DNA of 64,000 nt from Comamonas sp. (lineage in GTDB: Bacteria > Pseudomonadota > Gammaproteobacteria > Burkholderiales > Burkholderiaceae_C): positions 248,001-312,000 of the forward strand of contig JAITLR010000013.1 in the NCBI GenBank assembly GCA_031277805.1, written 5' to 3'. The notes under the pieces are model-generated. The model did no database searches, had not been told where the DNA came from, and saw only the letters and a list, made by a program, of their open reading frames with translations. The position numbers and the translations under genes were made by a program. Shown here piece after piece: positions 46,089 through 53,260 of the stretch. Position 1 is the first letter of the stretch; each line of letters begins with the position of its first letter.

Positions 46089-46445
46089 TCAGCTGCGATT
46101 GCGGCTGGCGCTGCTGGTGTCACTGTCTGTGCCGCTGCGCTTTTCTGGAGCGCTTTGACCCAGAACAGAGGGAACACCTTCGATTTTGTTGGAGCGCATG
46201 TACTCGTCCATGTCCTTCCAGCCGGCAAAGACCAGCGCTTTGGGGGCCTTGGGGTTGAGGACGTAGCAGTCTTCCAGGCCGCGCATGGCATGGCGACAGG
46301 CGCCGCCGATGGCCTTGGCTTCGGATTCACGCGCAATGGCGCGTGGATCGGGGCCCAGACCTGGAATGTCTTCAATCTTGCAGCCTGCCAGTACCAGAGG
46401 CAGCAGGGCCAGGGCAAGCGTACGGGGAAGGTTGTTTGGCTTCAT
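46089..46445 (-). CDS. Small lipoprotein of unknown function
   Basis: 118 residues. A lipoprotein signal peptide ends in VLAGC (Cys at residue 22). The mature part has two further Cys in ACRHAMRGLEDCYVL and the segment KALVFAGWKDMDEYMRSNKIEGV. The tail is Ser/Arg rich. I recognise it only as a conserved betaproteobacterial hypothetical lipoprotein. Its own terminator follows. Confidence 0.75.
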   Translation of the reverse strand: MKPNNLPRTLALALLPLVLAGCKIEDIPGLGPDPRAIARESEAKAIGGACRHAMRGLEDCYVLNPKAPKALVFAGWKDMDEYMRSNKIEGVPSVLGQSAPEKRSGTDSDTSSASRNRS

Positions 46446-46494
46446 CTTGTCTGGATATCGGCAGCAACTGGTGAGAATTTAGCCCAGGACATAT

Positions 46495-46525
46495 AAAAAA
46501 GGAGTGCACGAAGCACTCCTTTTTC
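46495..46525 (-). terminator. Terminator downstream of the Bax-inhibitor-1 family gene
   Basis: GGAGTGC / GCACTCC stem flanked by A6 and T5, extended by A-T pairs; it could act on both strands. Confidence 0.85.
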
Positions 46526-46547
46526 AAAACCGGGGCAGGGCCGCAGC

Positions 46548-47240
46548 TTAGTCGCGTTCGCCGCCCATGATACCCAGCAGGGCCAGCAGGCTCTGGAACA
46601 CATTGAACAGGTCCAGGTACAGGGCCAGAGTGGCGCTGATGTAGTTGGTTTCGCCGCCGTCGATGATCTGCTTGAGGTCATACAGCATGTAGGCAGAGAA
46701 GATGGCTATGGCCAGCATGGAGATGGCCATCATGCCCGCGGTGGAGCCCACGAACACATTGATCACAGCACCCAGCATCAGCACCAGAGCACCCACGAAC
46801 AGGAACTTGCCCATGCCGGAGAGGTCGCGCTTGATCACGGTGGCCAGCATGGCCATCACGAAGAACACGCCTGCCGTGCCGGCGAAGGCCGTCATGATCA
46901 GCTGTACGCCGTTGGAGTAGCCCAGCACCATGCCGATCAGGCGAGAGAGCATCAGGCCCATGAAGAAGGTAAAGCCCAGCAATACGGGGACGCCCGCAGC
47001 GCTGTTCTTGGTCTTTTCGATCGCGTACATGAAGCCGAAGGCACCGGCCATGAAGACGATCAGGCCCACGCCGCCGCGCAGCGATGCGGTGATGCCAGTG
47101 GCCACGCCCACCCAAGCGCCCAGCACGGTGGGGATCAGGCTGAGTGCCAGCAGCCAGTACGTGTTGCGCAGAACACGGTTGCGCTCTTGCTGCGAGACAC
47201 CGTAGCCCGCAGAGCCCAGTGTGGTGACTTGTTCGTTCAT
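46548..47240 (-). CDS. Bax inhibitor-1/YccA family membrane protein
   Basis: 230 residues with seven membrane segments. Family features are LRNTYWLLALSLIPTVLGA, the FAGTAGVFFVMA segment and the C-terminal SAYMLYDLKQIIDGGETNYI with paired Asp residues used in pH-dependent calcium leak in BsYetJ. In E. coli, YccA modulates FtsH. Which role applies here cannot be told. Confidence 0.92.
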   Translation of the reverse strand: MNEQVTTLGSAGYGVSQQERNRVLRNTYWLLALSLIPTVLGAWVGVATGITASLRGGVGLIVFMAGAFGFMYAIEKTKNSAAGVPVLLGFTFFMGLMLSRLIGMVLGYSNGVQLIMTAFAGTAGVFFVMAMLATVIKRDLSGMGKFLFVGALVLMLGAVINVFVGSTAGMMAISMLAIAIFSAYMLYDLKQIIDGGETNYISATLALYLDLFNVFQSLLALLGIMGGERD

Positions 47241-47378
47241 GTAGCCATTCCTCCTTCAGGAATTGTGTATGGAAACGTTGTCATTCTAGGTGGGGGTCTT
47301 GCGGGAGGATTGCAATACCCCGGTGGAAAAAGGCAGTTTTAGGTTCGGATGTTTTGCACATGACATCTATTTTTGTCA

Positions 47379-47408
47379 TTGACGTACAGAATATCCTCCT
47401 CTTACTAA
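47379..47408 (+). promoter_or_regulatory. Probable sigma-70 promoter of the GlcG/HbpS-like gene
   Basis: TTGACG and TACTAA (or TTACTA) separated by 17-18 bases, ending 25 bases before the ATG. Confidence 0.55.
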
Positions 47409-47433
47409 CAATCCGACGGAGTTTTTTACCTGT

Positions 47434-47841
47434 ATGAAGACCAAGCACGAACTCGAACTGGCCGACGTGAAAGCCATTGCCGCAGCTGCCGAAGCTGAAG
47501 CGCTGAAGAACAACTGGCCCGTGACGATTTCCATCGTGGACGATGGCGGTCACCTGCTGCTGTTGCAGCGCATGGATGGTGCAGCTCCCATTTCCGCTCA
47601 CATTGCTCCCGCCAAGGCTCGCTCCGCAGCCGTGGGCCGCAAGGACACCAAGGCCTTTGAGGACATGATCAACAACGGCCGTACCGCTTTCCTGAGCGCT
47701 CCCTTCGTGGACGGTCTGCTCGAAGGTGGCGTGGCCATCGTCAAGGACGGCCAGGTGCTGGGCGCCGTGGGCGTGTCCGGTGTGAAGGCCAACGAAGACG
47801 CACAAGTGGCCAAGGCTGGCATCGCTGCTCTGGGCCTGTAA
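47434..47841 (+). CDS. GlcG/HbpS family heme-binding-type protein
   Basis: 135 residues. The family signatures TISIVDDGGHLLLLQRMDGA, KARSAAVGRKDT and GGVAIVKDGQVLGAVGVSG are all present. HbpS binds heme outside Streptomyces cells; GlcG-type relatives sit beside glycolate genes. No signal peptide is visible here, so the protein is probably cytoplasmic. Its place among iron genes favours heme binding, but that is inferred. Confidence 0.87.
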   Translation: MKTKHELELADVKAIAAAAEAEALKNNWPVTISIVDDGGHLLLLQRMDGAAPISAHIAPAKARSAAVGRKDTKAFEDMINNGRTAFLSAPFVDGLLEGGVAIVKDGQVLGAVGVSGVKANEDAQVAKAGIAALGL

Positions 47842-47873
47842 TCGCCCCTGTCCTGCCGCCCTGGCGGCAGGAT

Positions 47874-47919
47874 CAAAACAAAACCCCTGCCGCTCGACGC
47901 GCGCAGGGGTTTTGTTTTG
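47874..47919 (+). terminator. Terminator after the GlcG/HbpS-like gene
   Basis: A 17-bp perfect inverted repeat (CAAAACAAAACCCCTGC and its complement) with a 12-base loop and a T-rich 3' arm. Confidence 0.9.
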
Positions 47920-48059
47920 GATGCGGGGTGTGGAAAAAACGCGTGGCTACTGGCGGCGTGAGTGCAAGAGAGGGCTTGCGCTCCACAGCCGCTGTGGCTG
48001 GCGAATACGACACTTGCGGTGTCGCCCCACGATGAATCGATACCGTTGGCTGGCAGAGC

Positions 48060-48284
48060 TTACTTGGTCAGTATGAGCTTGCCCAGTTTGGTAGCCTGCA
48101 GGCGATAGGGGGTGCCGTTGTGCACGATGGTCACGGCTTTCTGGCCGTTGAGCAACTGGGCACTGTCCAGGCCTGTATGGCTGGCAGCATGTGCAGAACC
48201 TGGTGTCAGAGAGGTTGTTGCAGCCATGGAGGTGGCCTGATGGCCTTGGAGCTGCGAAGTCGCAGCAAGCGGTGCGGACATGCC
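48060..48284 (-). CDS. hemP: Hemin uptake protein HemP
   Basis: 74 residues from ATG 48284, which follows AAGGAAGC. The C-terminal HemP core is LLNGQKAVTIVHNGTPYRLQ then ATKLGKLILTK. The first 40 residues are Ala/Ser/Thr/Gln rich and variable. HemP is small, iron-regulated, and required for heme-uptake gene expression in some Betaproteobacteria. A Fur-like site lies about 30 bases upstream. Confidence 0.88.
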   Translation of the reverse strand, partial: GMSAPLAATSQLQGHQATSMAATTSLTPGSAHAASHTGLDSAQLLNGQKAVTIVHNGTPYRLQATKLGKLILTK

Positions 48285-48310
48285 GTGCTTCCTTAAATTC
48301 AAAACTGGTG

Positions 48311-48332
48311 TAATGATAACAATTCTCAATTG
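48311..48332. promoter_or_regulatory. Fur-box-like site upstream of hemP
   Basis: TAATGATAACAATTCTCAAT then TG. It carries the GATAA and ATTCTCA halves of a Fur box. Confidence 0.7.
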
Positions 48333-48492
48333 AAATGCAAGTGATACTTAGTCTCATTTGAGGAAAATTGCTGTCTATTTTCAGGATTGAATCGATGTGT
48401 TGGTTGGTCGCAGGCTGAATGCTTTGAAATCCATAGCTTCTAACGTATGCCTACAAAAGGCCAGAGCCGGTTCTTCCTGATTTTTCTCCATG

Positions 48493-48518
48493 AAAAACGG
48501 CCCTCAAGGGGCCGTTTG
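48493..48518 (-). terminator. Terminator of the tonB-exbB-exbD unit
   Basis: AAACGGCCC / GGGCCGTTT stem; on the minus strand a T-run follows. It begins 20 bases after the exbD stop. Confidence 0.88.
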
Positions 48519-48538
48519 GAGATAGTTGTTGTAGCGGC

Positions 48539-48955
48539 TTATTTGGCCGGGTCGGTGACAAAGCCGATCTTCTTGACGCCGGCGCGCTGGGCCGCTGCCA
48601 TGGCTTGGGCCACGCGCTCGTAGCGCACGTCCTTGTCGCCGCGGATATGCAGGTCGGGCTGGGGCTCCTTGGCGGCTTCGGTCTGCAGATTGCTCTCCAG
48701 CTGTTCGTCGCTGACCTCCTGACCGTTCCACGAATACTTGCCATCGGCCGTGATGCCCAACTGCACGGTGGCGGGCTTGGTGTCCTCTGGCTGGTTGGTG
48801 GCACGCGGCAGGTCCACGTTGACCGAGTGCTTCATCACGGGCACGGTGATGATGAAGATGATGAGCAGCACCAGCATGACGTCCACGAGAGGCGTCATAT
48901 TGATCTCGTTCATCACCTCATCACTGTCCCCATCGTCCATGGTTCCGAATGACAT
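48539..48955 (-). CDS. exbD: ExbD, proton-channel subunit of the TonB energising complex
   Basis: 138 residues. One membrane helix at about 21-43 holds the essential Asp (INMTPLVDVMLVLLIIFI). The periplasmic domain ends VKKIGFVTDP. It starts 3 bases after exbB stops. With ExbB it uses the proton gradient to drive TonB. Confidence 0.94.
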   Translation of the reverse strand: MSFGTMDDGDSDEVMNEINMTPLVDVMLVLLIIFIITVPVMKHSVNVDLPRATNQPEDTKPATVQLGITADGKYSWNGQEVSDEQLESNLQTEAAKEPQPDLHIRGDKDVRYERVAQAMAAAQRAGVKKIGFVTDPAK

Positions 48956-48958
48956 GGC

Positions 48959-49681
48959 TTAGGCGCCTTTCTTCAGGGGCAGCACATTGCCGGAGACCTG
49001 GCCGTCCACGGAAACGCGGGCGCCAGTCACGAAATAGGCATGCACGTCGTGGGCAAAGCTGTTCAGGGCATTCAGGATGCCCTTGTTGCCGCGCACCAGA
49101 GCGTTGTAGCCCAGCACGGCGGGGATGGCCACGGCCAAGCCCAGGGCCGTCATGATCAGCGCTTCGCCGATGGGGCCAGCCACCTTGTCGATGGAGGACT
49201 GGCCTGACATGCCGATGGCCACCAGTGCGTGGTAGATGCCCCAGACAGTACCGAACAGGCCGATGAAGGGAGCGGTGGAGCCAACGGAGGCCAGGATGGC
49301 CAGGCCGGACTGCAGACGAGCGGTGAATTCGTTGATGCCGTTGCGCAGGCAGCGGGTCACCCAGTCGCTGATGTCCAGCGTGTCATGCAGGTGGGCACTG
49401 GTCTTGCGGTGGTGGGCAGAGGCTTCACGGCCTTCGAGCACCATGAAGCGGAAGGGGTTCTGCTTGTCGTCGCCCAGCTTTTCCAGGCCGGTGGCAAGGT
49501 CGGTGCTGTGCCAGAAGTCCTGCGCAGTCTTGGCGTACTTCTTGAACTTCACGATGTCCAGCGCCTTGATGACGATGACCAGCCAAGAGGCCACCGACAT
49601 GGCCAGCAAGATGATGGCCACGGCGCGGGTCACGAAGTCGCCCTGTGTCCAGACGTGGGCAATGCCGAATTGGGATTCCAT
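48959..49681 (-). CDS. exbB: ExbB, proton-channel subunit of the TonB energising complex
   Basis: 240 residues with three membrane helices: about 14-36, and two in the C-terminal half, with APFIGLFGTVWGIYHALV and ALIMTALGLAVAIPAVLGYN. These are the conserved MotA/TolQ/ExbB segments. AGGAG lies 6 bases before ATG 49681; the longer frame is a tonB shadow. Confidence 0.94.
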   Translation of the reverse strand: MESQFGIAHVWTQGDFVTRAVAIILLAMSVASWLVIVIKALDIVKFKKYAKTAQDFWHSTDLATGLEKLGDDKQNPFRFMVLEGREASAHHRKTSAHLHDTLDISDWVTRCLRNGINEFTARLQSGLAILASVGSTAPFIGLFGTVWGIYHALVAIGMSGQSSIDKVAGPIGEALIMTALGLAVAIPAVLGYNALVRGNKGILNALNSFAHDVHAYFVTGARVSVDGQVSGNVLPLKKGA

Positions 49682-49704
49682 GGGTACTCCTGAGAACTGC
49701 GGTT

Positions 49705-50433
49705 TTATTTGAGAACAAAGTTGATGGGGACGATGTGCCACATGGCTTCGGGCACACCATTGCGCTTGCCAGGAACAAACTTCCACTGGCGCACGGTGTT
49801 GATGGCTGCATCATCCAGACGGTCAAATCCGCTGGACTGTTTGATTTCGATTTTCTCGGGCTGGCCCTGCTCGTTGATATAGACGCGCAGCATGACCTTG
49901 CCTTGTTCGCCCATGCGCTTGCTGACCGAAGGATAGGCCGGCGCAGGGTTGTTCAGATAGGAGGCATTGCTCGATGGCTGCTCGATCTTGGGAGGAGCCG
50001 GTGGCGCAGGAGGCGCGGGCGGGGCAGGAGGTGCTGGCGGCGCGGGTGGGGCTGGCGGGTTCTTGTCCGGCTTGCTCTGGCTGTCTTCTGTCGAGCCTTG
50101 CGGGGCTGCAGGTGCAGGCGTGGGGTCCTTGATGGCCTTGGGCAGCGGCGCTTTTTTTAGCTCCGGCTTGACCTGGGGTTTGGGCTGCGGTTTTGGGGCT
50201 GGAGCTGGTGGGGGCGGCGGTGGCGGCGGAGCCGGTGGCTTGGGTTCCGGCGCCGGTGGCGCTATGAACTCGGCAATCACGGCTGCTGGCACCACGACCT
50301 CGGGAGGGTGCTGCTGTGCCAGGCCATGCTGCATGGCCCAAAGGGCGGCAGCGTGCGCAACAACCACGGCACTAGCTACTGCCAGGTTGCGGCTGGAGCC
50401 ACTGGCAGGAGCAAATTGATCAGACTGGGACAT
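49705..50433 (-). CDS. tonB: TonB energy-transducing protein
   Basis: 242 residues: an N-terminal anchor (about 17-34), a long Pro/Lys spacer (residues 55-150) and a C-terminal TonB domain (YPSVSKRMGEQGKVMLRVYI, then the WKFVPG region). The spacer has a tract of about seven PPA repeats encoded by tandem 9-base units. It is the first gene of tonB-exbB-exbD. The domain order and operon make the call secure. Confidence 0.94.
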   Translation of the reverse strand: MSQSDQFAPASGSSRNLAVASAVVVAHAAALWAMQHGLAQQHPPEVVVPAAVIAEFIAPPAPEPKPPAPPPPPPPPAPAPKPQPKPQVKPELKKAPLPKAIKDPTPAPAAPQGSTEDSQSKPDKNPPAPPAPPAPPAPPAPPAPPAPPKIEQPSSNASYLNNPAPAYPSVSKRMGEQGKVMLRVYINEQGQPEKIEIKQSSGFDRLDDAAINTVRQWKFVPGKRNGVPEAMWHIVPINFVLK

Positions 50434-50595
50434 AAGAGCGAGGAAGGCAACCAGTGCAGGCTGGAATCGAAAAAGAAAGCGCTGGTCAACCGGCTAGGGG
50501 CGCCCGGCCAGGGGGCGCCCGGTGAGGGGCACTGCGTGCGCTGGCACAACAAAATCAGTCACGCAGTATCCACCAGGTGCATGCCATCACAAGAA

Positions 50596-50898
50596 TCAGG
50601 CTGCCAACAAGGGCTGAGAGGACGGTGTAGTTTGCGAGGTGGGCCATGCTTTGCTTTCCAGAATATTGGCGGCAAGCTGAACCGTCTGAACGGATGCACC
50701 GGCGTGCGATTCGTTATGAATGGCTGCGATCGGATGGGTGGCACTGCACTGGGCAACCACATCGCGCGCGCAGCCTTCGCAGCGCCCACATTGCATGGCA
50801 ACACCCAATTCAAACTGGATTTCGTCAAAGCTCATCCCCGCATGCGCGTGGCGTGCTATTTCTCGGTCGGAAACCCGGCGGCATACACAGACGATCAT
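50596..50898 (-). CDS. bfd: Bacterioferritin-associated ferredoxin, extended
   Basis: The first 60 residues match Bfd: MIVCVCRRVSDREIARHAH, then CGRCEGCARDV supplying the other [2Fe-2S] cysteines (CxC...CxxC spacing). Bfd reduces bacterioferritin to release stored iron. The product has 100 residues; typical Bfd is near 64, so about 35 residues are an extra tail. No bacterioferritin gene is adjacent. Confidence 0.85.
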   Translation of the reverse strand: MIVCVCRRVSDREIARHAHAGMSFDEIQFELGVAMQCGRCEGCARDVVAQCSATHPIAAIHNESHAGASVQTVQLAANILESKAWPTSQTTPSSQPLLAA

Positions 50899-50942
50899 GG
50901 CTACAGGCAGTTGTTGCTGGCTATTGATGTGATAGCTGGAGT

Positions 50943-50963
50943 ATAAATGAGAATCCATCGCAT
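50943..50963. promoter_or_regulatory. Fur-box-like site upstream of bfd
   Basis: ATAAATGAGAATCCATCGCA, containing the AATGAGAAT half-site, about 45 bases before the bfd ATG. Only one half is well conserved. Confidence 0.45.
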
Positions 50964-51004
50964 TTGCAATGCATGCCTGCCAATTAGGCGTGTTGCTGCT
51001 GTGG

Positions 51005-52171
51005 TTAAAGCCGGTTTTTCTCTGAAAATGCTTGGGAAACAAGCAGTTGCGGCCTGACATCAGCCAGCGTGGCACAGCCTGTCTGGGCCATGGCCAACTC
51101 CAGCTCGGCGCGCAGCAGGTGCAGCATATGGGCCACACCCAGCATGCCGGCCGTAGCCAACGCATGCATCTGTGGGCGGCCAACCAGGACGGCGCTGGCG
51201 CCCATGGCCACGGCTTTGAGTACATCGGTGCCCAGGCGTACACCGCTGTCCATCAAAAGCGGGATCGAGTCGGGCAGGGCGGCGCGGATGGCTGGCAGCA
51301 CTTCCAGCGGCGACACTGCTCCGTCCAACACTCGTCCTCCGTGGTTGGAGACGACTATCGCATCGGCACCCAGTTCTGCCGCCCTGGCGGCAACCACAGG
51401 GGAAAGCACGCCTTTGACAATCAGTGGCAGCCGGGTCTGCGCGCGCAACCAGACGAGGTCGTCCCAGCTGGGGGCGTGGCGGGCCAGATCGGTGCCGAAC
51501 AGGATTTGCTCGCTCATCAGATCGGCGCTGTGGCGTTGCTGTGGCATGCCGCGCAGGTTGACGGCCTCCACACCGGGCGGCAGCGGGTAGCTGGAGCGCT
51601 TGATATGTGCATCCACCGTCCACATCAGTGCGGTGTAGCCTGCGGCTTCGGCGCGGCGCACCAGCTGCAGCGTGTGTTCGCGCGAGGCCTGCTGATAGAG
51701 CTGAAACCACAGCGGGCCGCTGCGCCCCAGCTCCTGGCTGGCGGCTTGAGCGGCCTGGGCAATATCTTCCAGACTATGGCTGGACAAGGTGCTGACCACC
51801 ATGCCGGTTCGCATGGCCATGGCGGCGCGTGCGGCGGCCAGTTCGCCCTCGGGGTGGGCCAGGCGCTGATAGGCCACTGGAGCCAGCAACACCGGCCACT
51901 GCAGTTGCTCGTTCAGCAGCGCTTGCCCTGTGTGCGCGTTCGATAGATCAGCCAGTGCCTGAGGACACAGGCGCAATTGGTCGAAGGCGGCCCGGTTATG
52001 GGTCGGTGTCAGCTGCTGGTCCGCGCCGCTTTCAATATGGGCCCAGGCATCCGCTTCCATATGCTCGCGCGCCAGAGAGGCGTAATCGGCCAGACTGGCG
52101 ATATCGACCGGAATGCTTTGCAAAGGCGGCTGCACCGGCGTGCCAAGAATATTGAGAGGCGTGGAATTCAT
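51005..52171 (-). CDS. FMN-dependent alpha-hydroxy-acid dehydrogenase (lactate dehydrogenase-like)
   Basis: 388 residues of the LldD/glycolate oxidase TIM-barrel family. The active-site tract SNHGGRVLDGA supplies the catalytic His and substrate Arg. LPLIVKGVLSPVVAARAAEL holds the FMN-contacting Lys, and MDSGVRLGTDVLKAVAMGAS binds FMN phosphate. WFQLYQQ and WTVDA are also typical. The start at 52171 gives the usual N-terminus. The substrate could be lactate, glycolate or mandelate. It sits between piuC and bfd. Confidence 0.88.
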   Translation of the reverse strand: MNSTPLNILGTPVQPPLQSIPVDIASLADYASLAREHMEADAWAHIESGADQQLTPTHNRAAFDQLRLCPQALADLSNAHTGQALLNEQLQWPVLLAPVAYQRLAHPEGELAAARAAMAMRTGMVVSTLSSHSLEDIAQAAQAASQELGRSGPLWFQLYQQASREHTLQLVRRAEAAGYTALMWTVDAHIKRSSYPLPPGVEAVNLRGMPQQRHSADLMSEQILFGTDLARHAPSWDDLVWLRAQTRLPLIVKGVLSPVVAARAAELGADAIVVSNHGGRVLDGAVSPLEVLPAIRAALPDSIPLLMDSGVRLGTDVLKAVAMGASAVLVGRPQMHALATAGMLGVAHMLHLLRAELELAMAQTGCATLADVRPQLLVSQAFSEKNRL

Positions 52172-52241
52172 TGCGGGTGAGCGTGTGGCTGCAGAGAAGT
52201 TCAAGGTGTGGCGCAACTTGCGAACAGGCATGCCCCGACCC

Positions 52242-52312
52242 AGAGACGCCGAGCAAGAGCAGTCTCGCGGCGGGGGGCGCCCAGCCGAGGGCGTTCTCCC
52301 CCTTCAGGGGCT
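52242..52312 (-). repeat. Intergenic repeat, family A (inverted copy)
   Basis: The minus strand reads CCCCTGAAGGGGGAGAACGC, then GCCGCGAGACTGC and TTGCTCGGCGTCTCT, matching the 3' half of the family. Its edge reaches the piuC stop codon. Confidence 0.7.
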
Positions 52313-52991
52313 AGCTTTCAGACCACATGCGCAAAAGATTGTGATAGGTGCCTGACAGCGCGGCAATGCGTGAGTGCTCGGGTTGCTCCTGCGTCAGTTG
52401 CTGGATCGTCTGGTCCAGGTCGAACAGCAGGCGGCGCTGCTCGGCGGATTTGATCAGGCTCTGTGTCCAGAAGAACGAGGCATAGCGTGTGCCGCTGGTC
52501 ACGGGGTTGACGCGGTGCAGACTGGTGCCGGGGTAGACGATGGCATCGCCCGCCGCCAGCTTCACGCTTTGCTGGCCGTAAGTGTCTTCGACCATCAGCT
52601 CGCCGGCCTCGTATTCGTCGGGATCGCTGAAGAAGACCGTGGTGGAGACATCGGTTCTGACCTTGATGGCGGTACCCGGAATGGTGAAGAACGCATTGTC
52701 GATATGGTTGCCATAGGTGCCGCCACCTTCATAGCGGTTGAAGCGTGGGGGCAGAACCTTGAGCGGCAGGGCTGCCGACATGAACAGCGGATTGCGGCCC
52801 AGCCGGTCCAGGATCAGATCGCCGATCTGTTGGCCGGTCTTGCTGTCCAGCGGCAGCTGCAGATTGCTTTTGACCTGAGCCGCCACATGGCCTGCCGTGG
52901 TGCGGCCGTCCTGCCAGGCGGCAGCTTCCAGCGCCTGGCGGCAGTGGCGGACTTCATCGGGGGTAAGCAGGGCGGGGATGCGTAGCAGCAT
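52311..52991 (-). CDS. piuC: PKHD-type Fe(II)/2-oxoglutarate hydroxylase, PiuC/YbiX family
   Basis: 226 residues. The metal ligands are the HxD pair in GNHIDNAFF and the His in TSLHRVNPV; the 2OG Arg follows in GTRYASFFW. AAWQDGRTTAGHVAAQVKSN is the family opening. PiuC-type genes are usually beside catecholate/siderophore receptor genes and Fur regulated, as here. The substrate is unknown. ATG 52991 starts the conserved part; the upstream extension is not family-like. Confidence 0.9.
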   Translation of the reverse strand: MLLRIPALLTPDEVRHCRQALEAAAWQDGRTTAGHVAAQVKSNLQLPLDSKTGQQIGDLILDRLGRNPLFMSAALPLKVLPPRFNRYEGGGTYGNHIDNAFFTIPGTAIKVRTDVSTTVFFSDPDEYEAGELMVEDTYGQQSVKLAAGDAIVYPGTSLHRVNPVTSGTRYASFFWTQSLIKSAEQRRLLFDLDQTIQQLTQEQPEHSRIAALSGTYHNLLRMWSES

Positions 52992-53170
52992 GGCTGGACT
53001 TGATTGGGAATGTCGATCTGTAAATATAGGAAACCAGAGCAGTTGACGCTTGCCGGTGTTCGTGTTCAATGCTTTTAGGGCGTTAAACCATCGTGTGACA
53101 AGCGCCAGCAGCAATGCTTTTGATAGCCAGAGCTGGCCCAAGGCGGTTTCCAGCCTGCAAGTGTGCATGT

Positions 53171-53206
53171 AAAAAGCCCCGCTGGCACCAGAGGCCAGTG
53201 GGGCTG
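53171..53206 (-). terminator. Terminator between the siderophore-receptor gene and piuC
   Basis: AGCCCCGCTGGC / GCCAGTGGGGCT stem (one G-U pair), with a T-run on the minus strand. It suggests that piuC has its own promoter or depends on read-through. Confidence 0.75.
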
Positions 53207-53260
53207 TGTGTCATGGTTTGAGGCTGAGCTGCGCCAGATCAAGCGCAGGCTCGAACCGCG

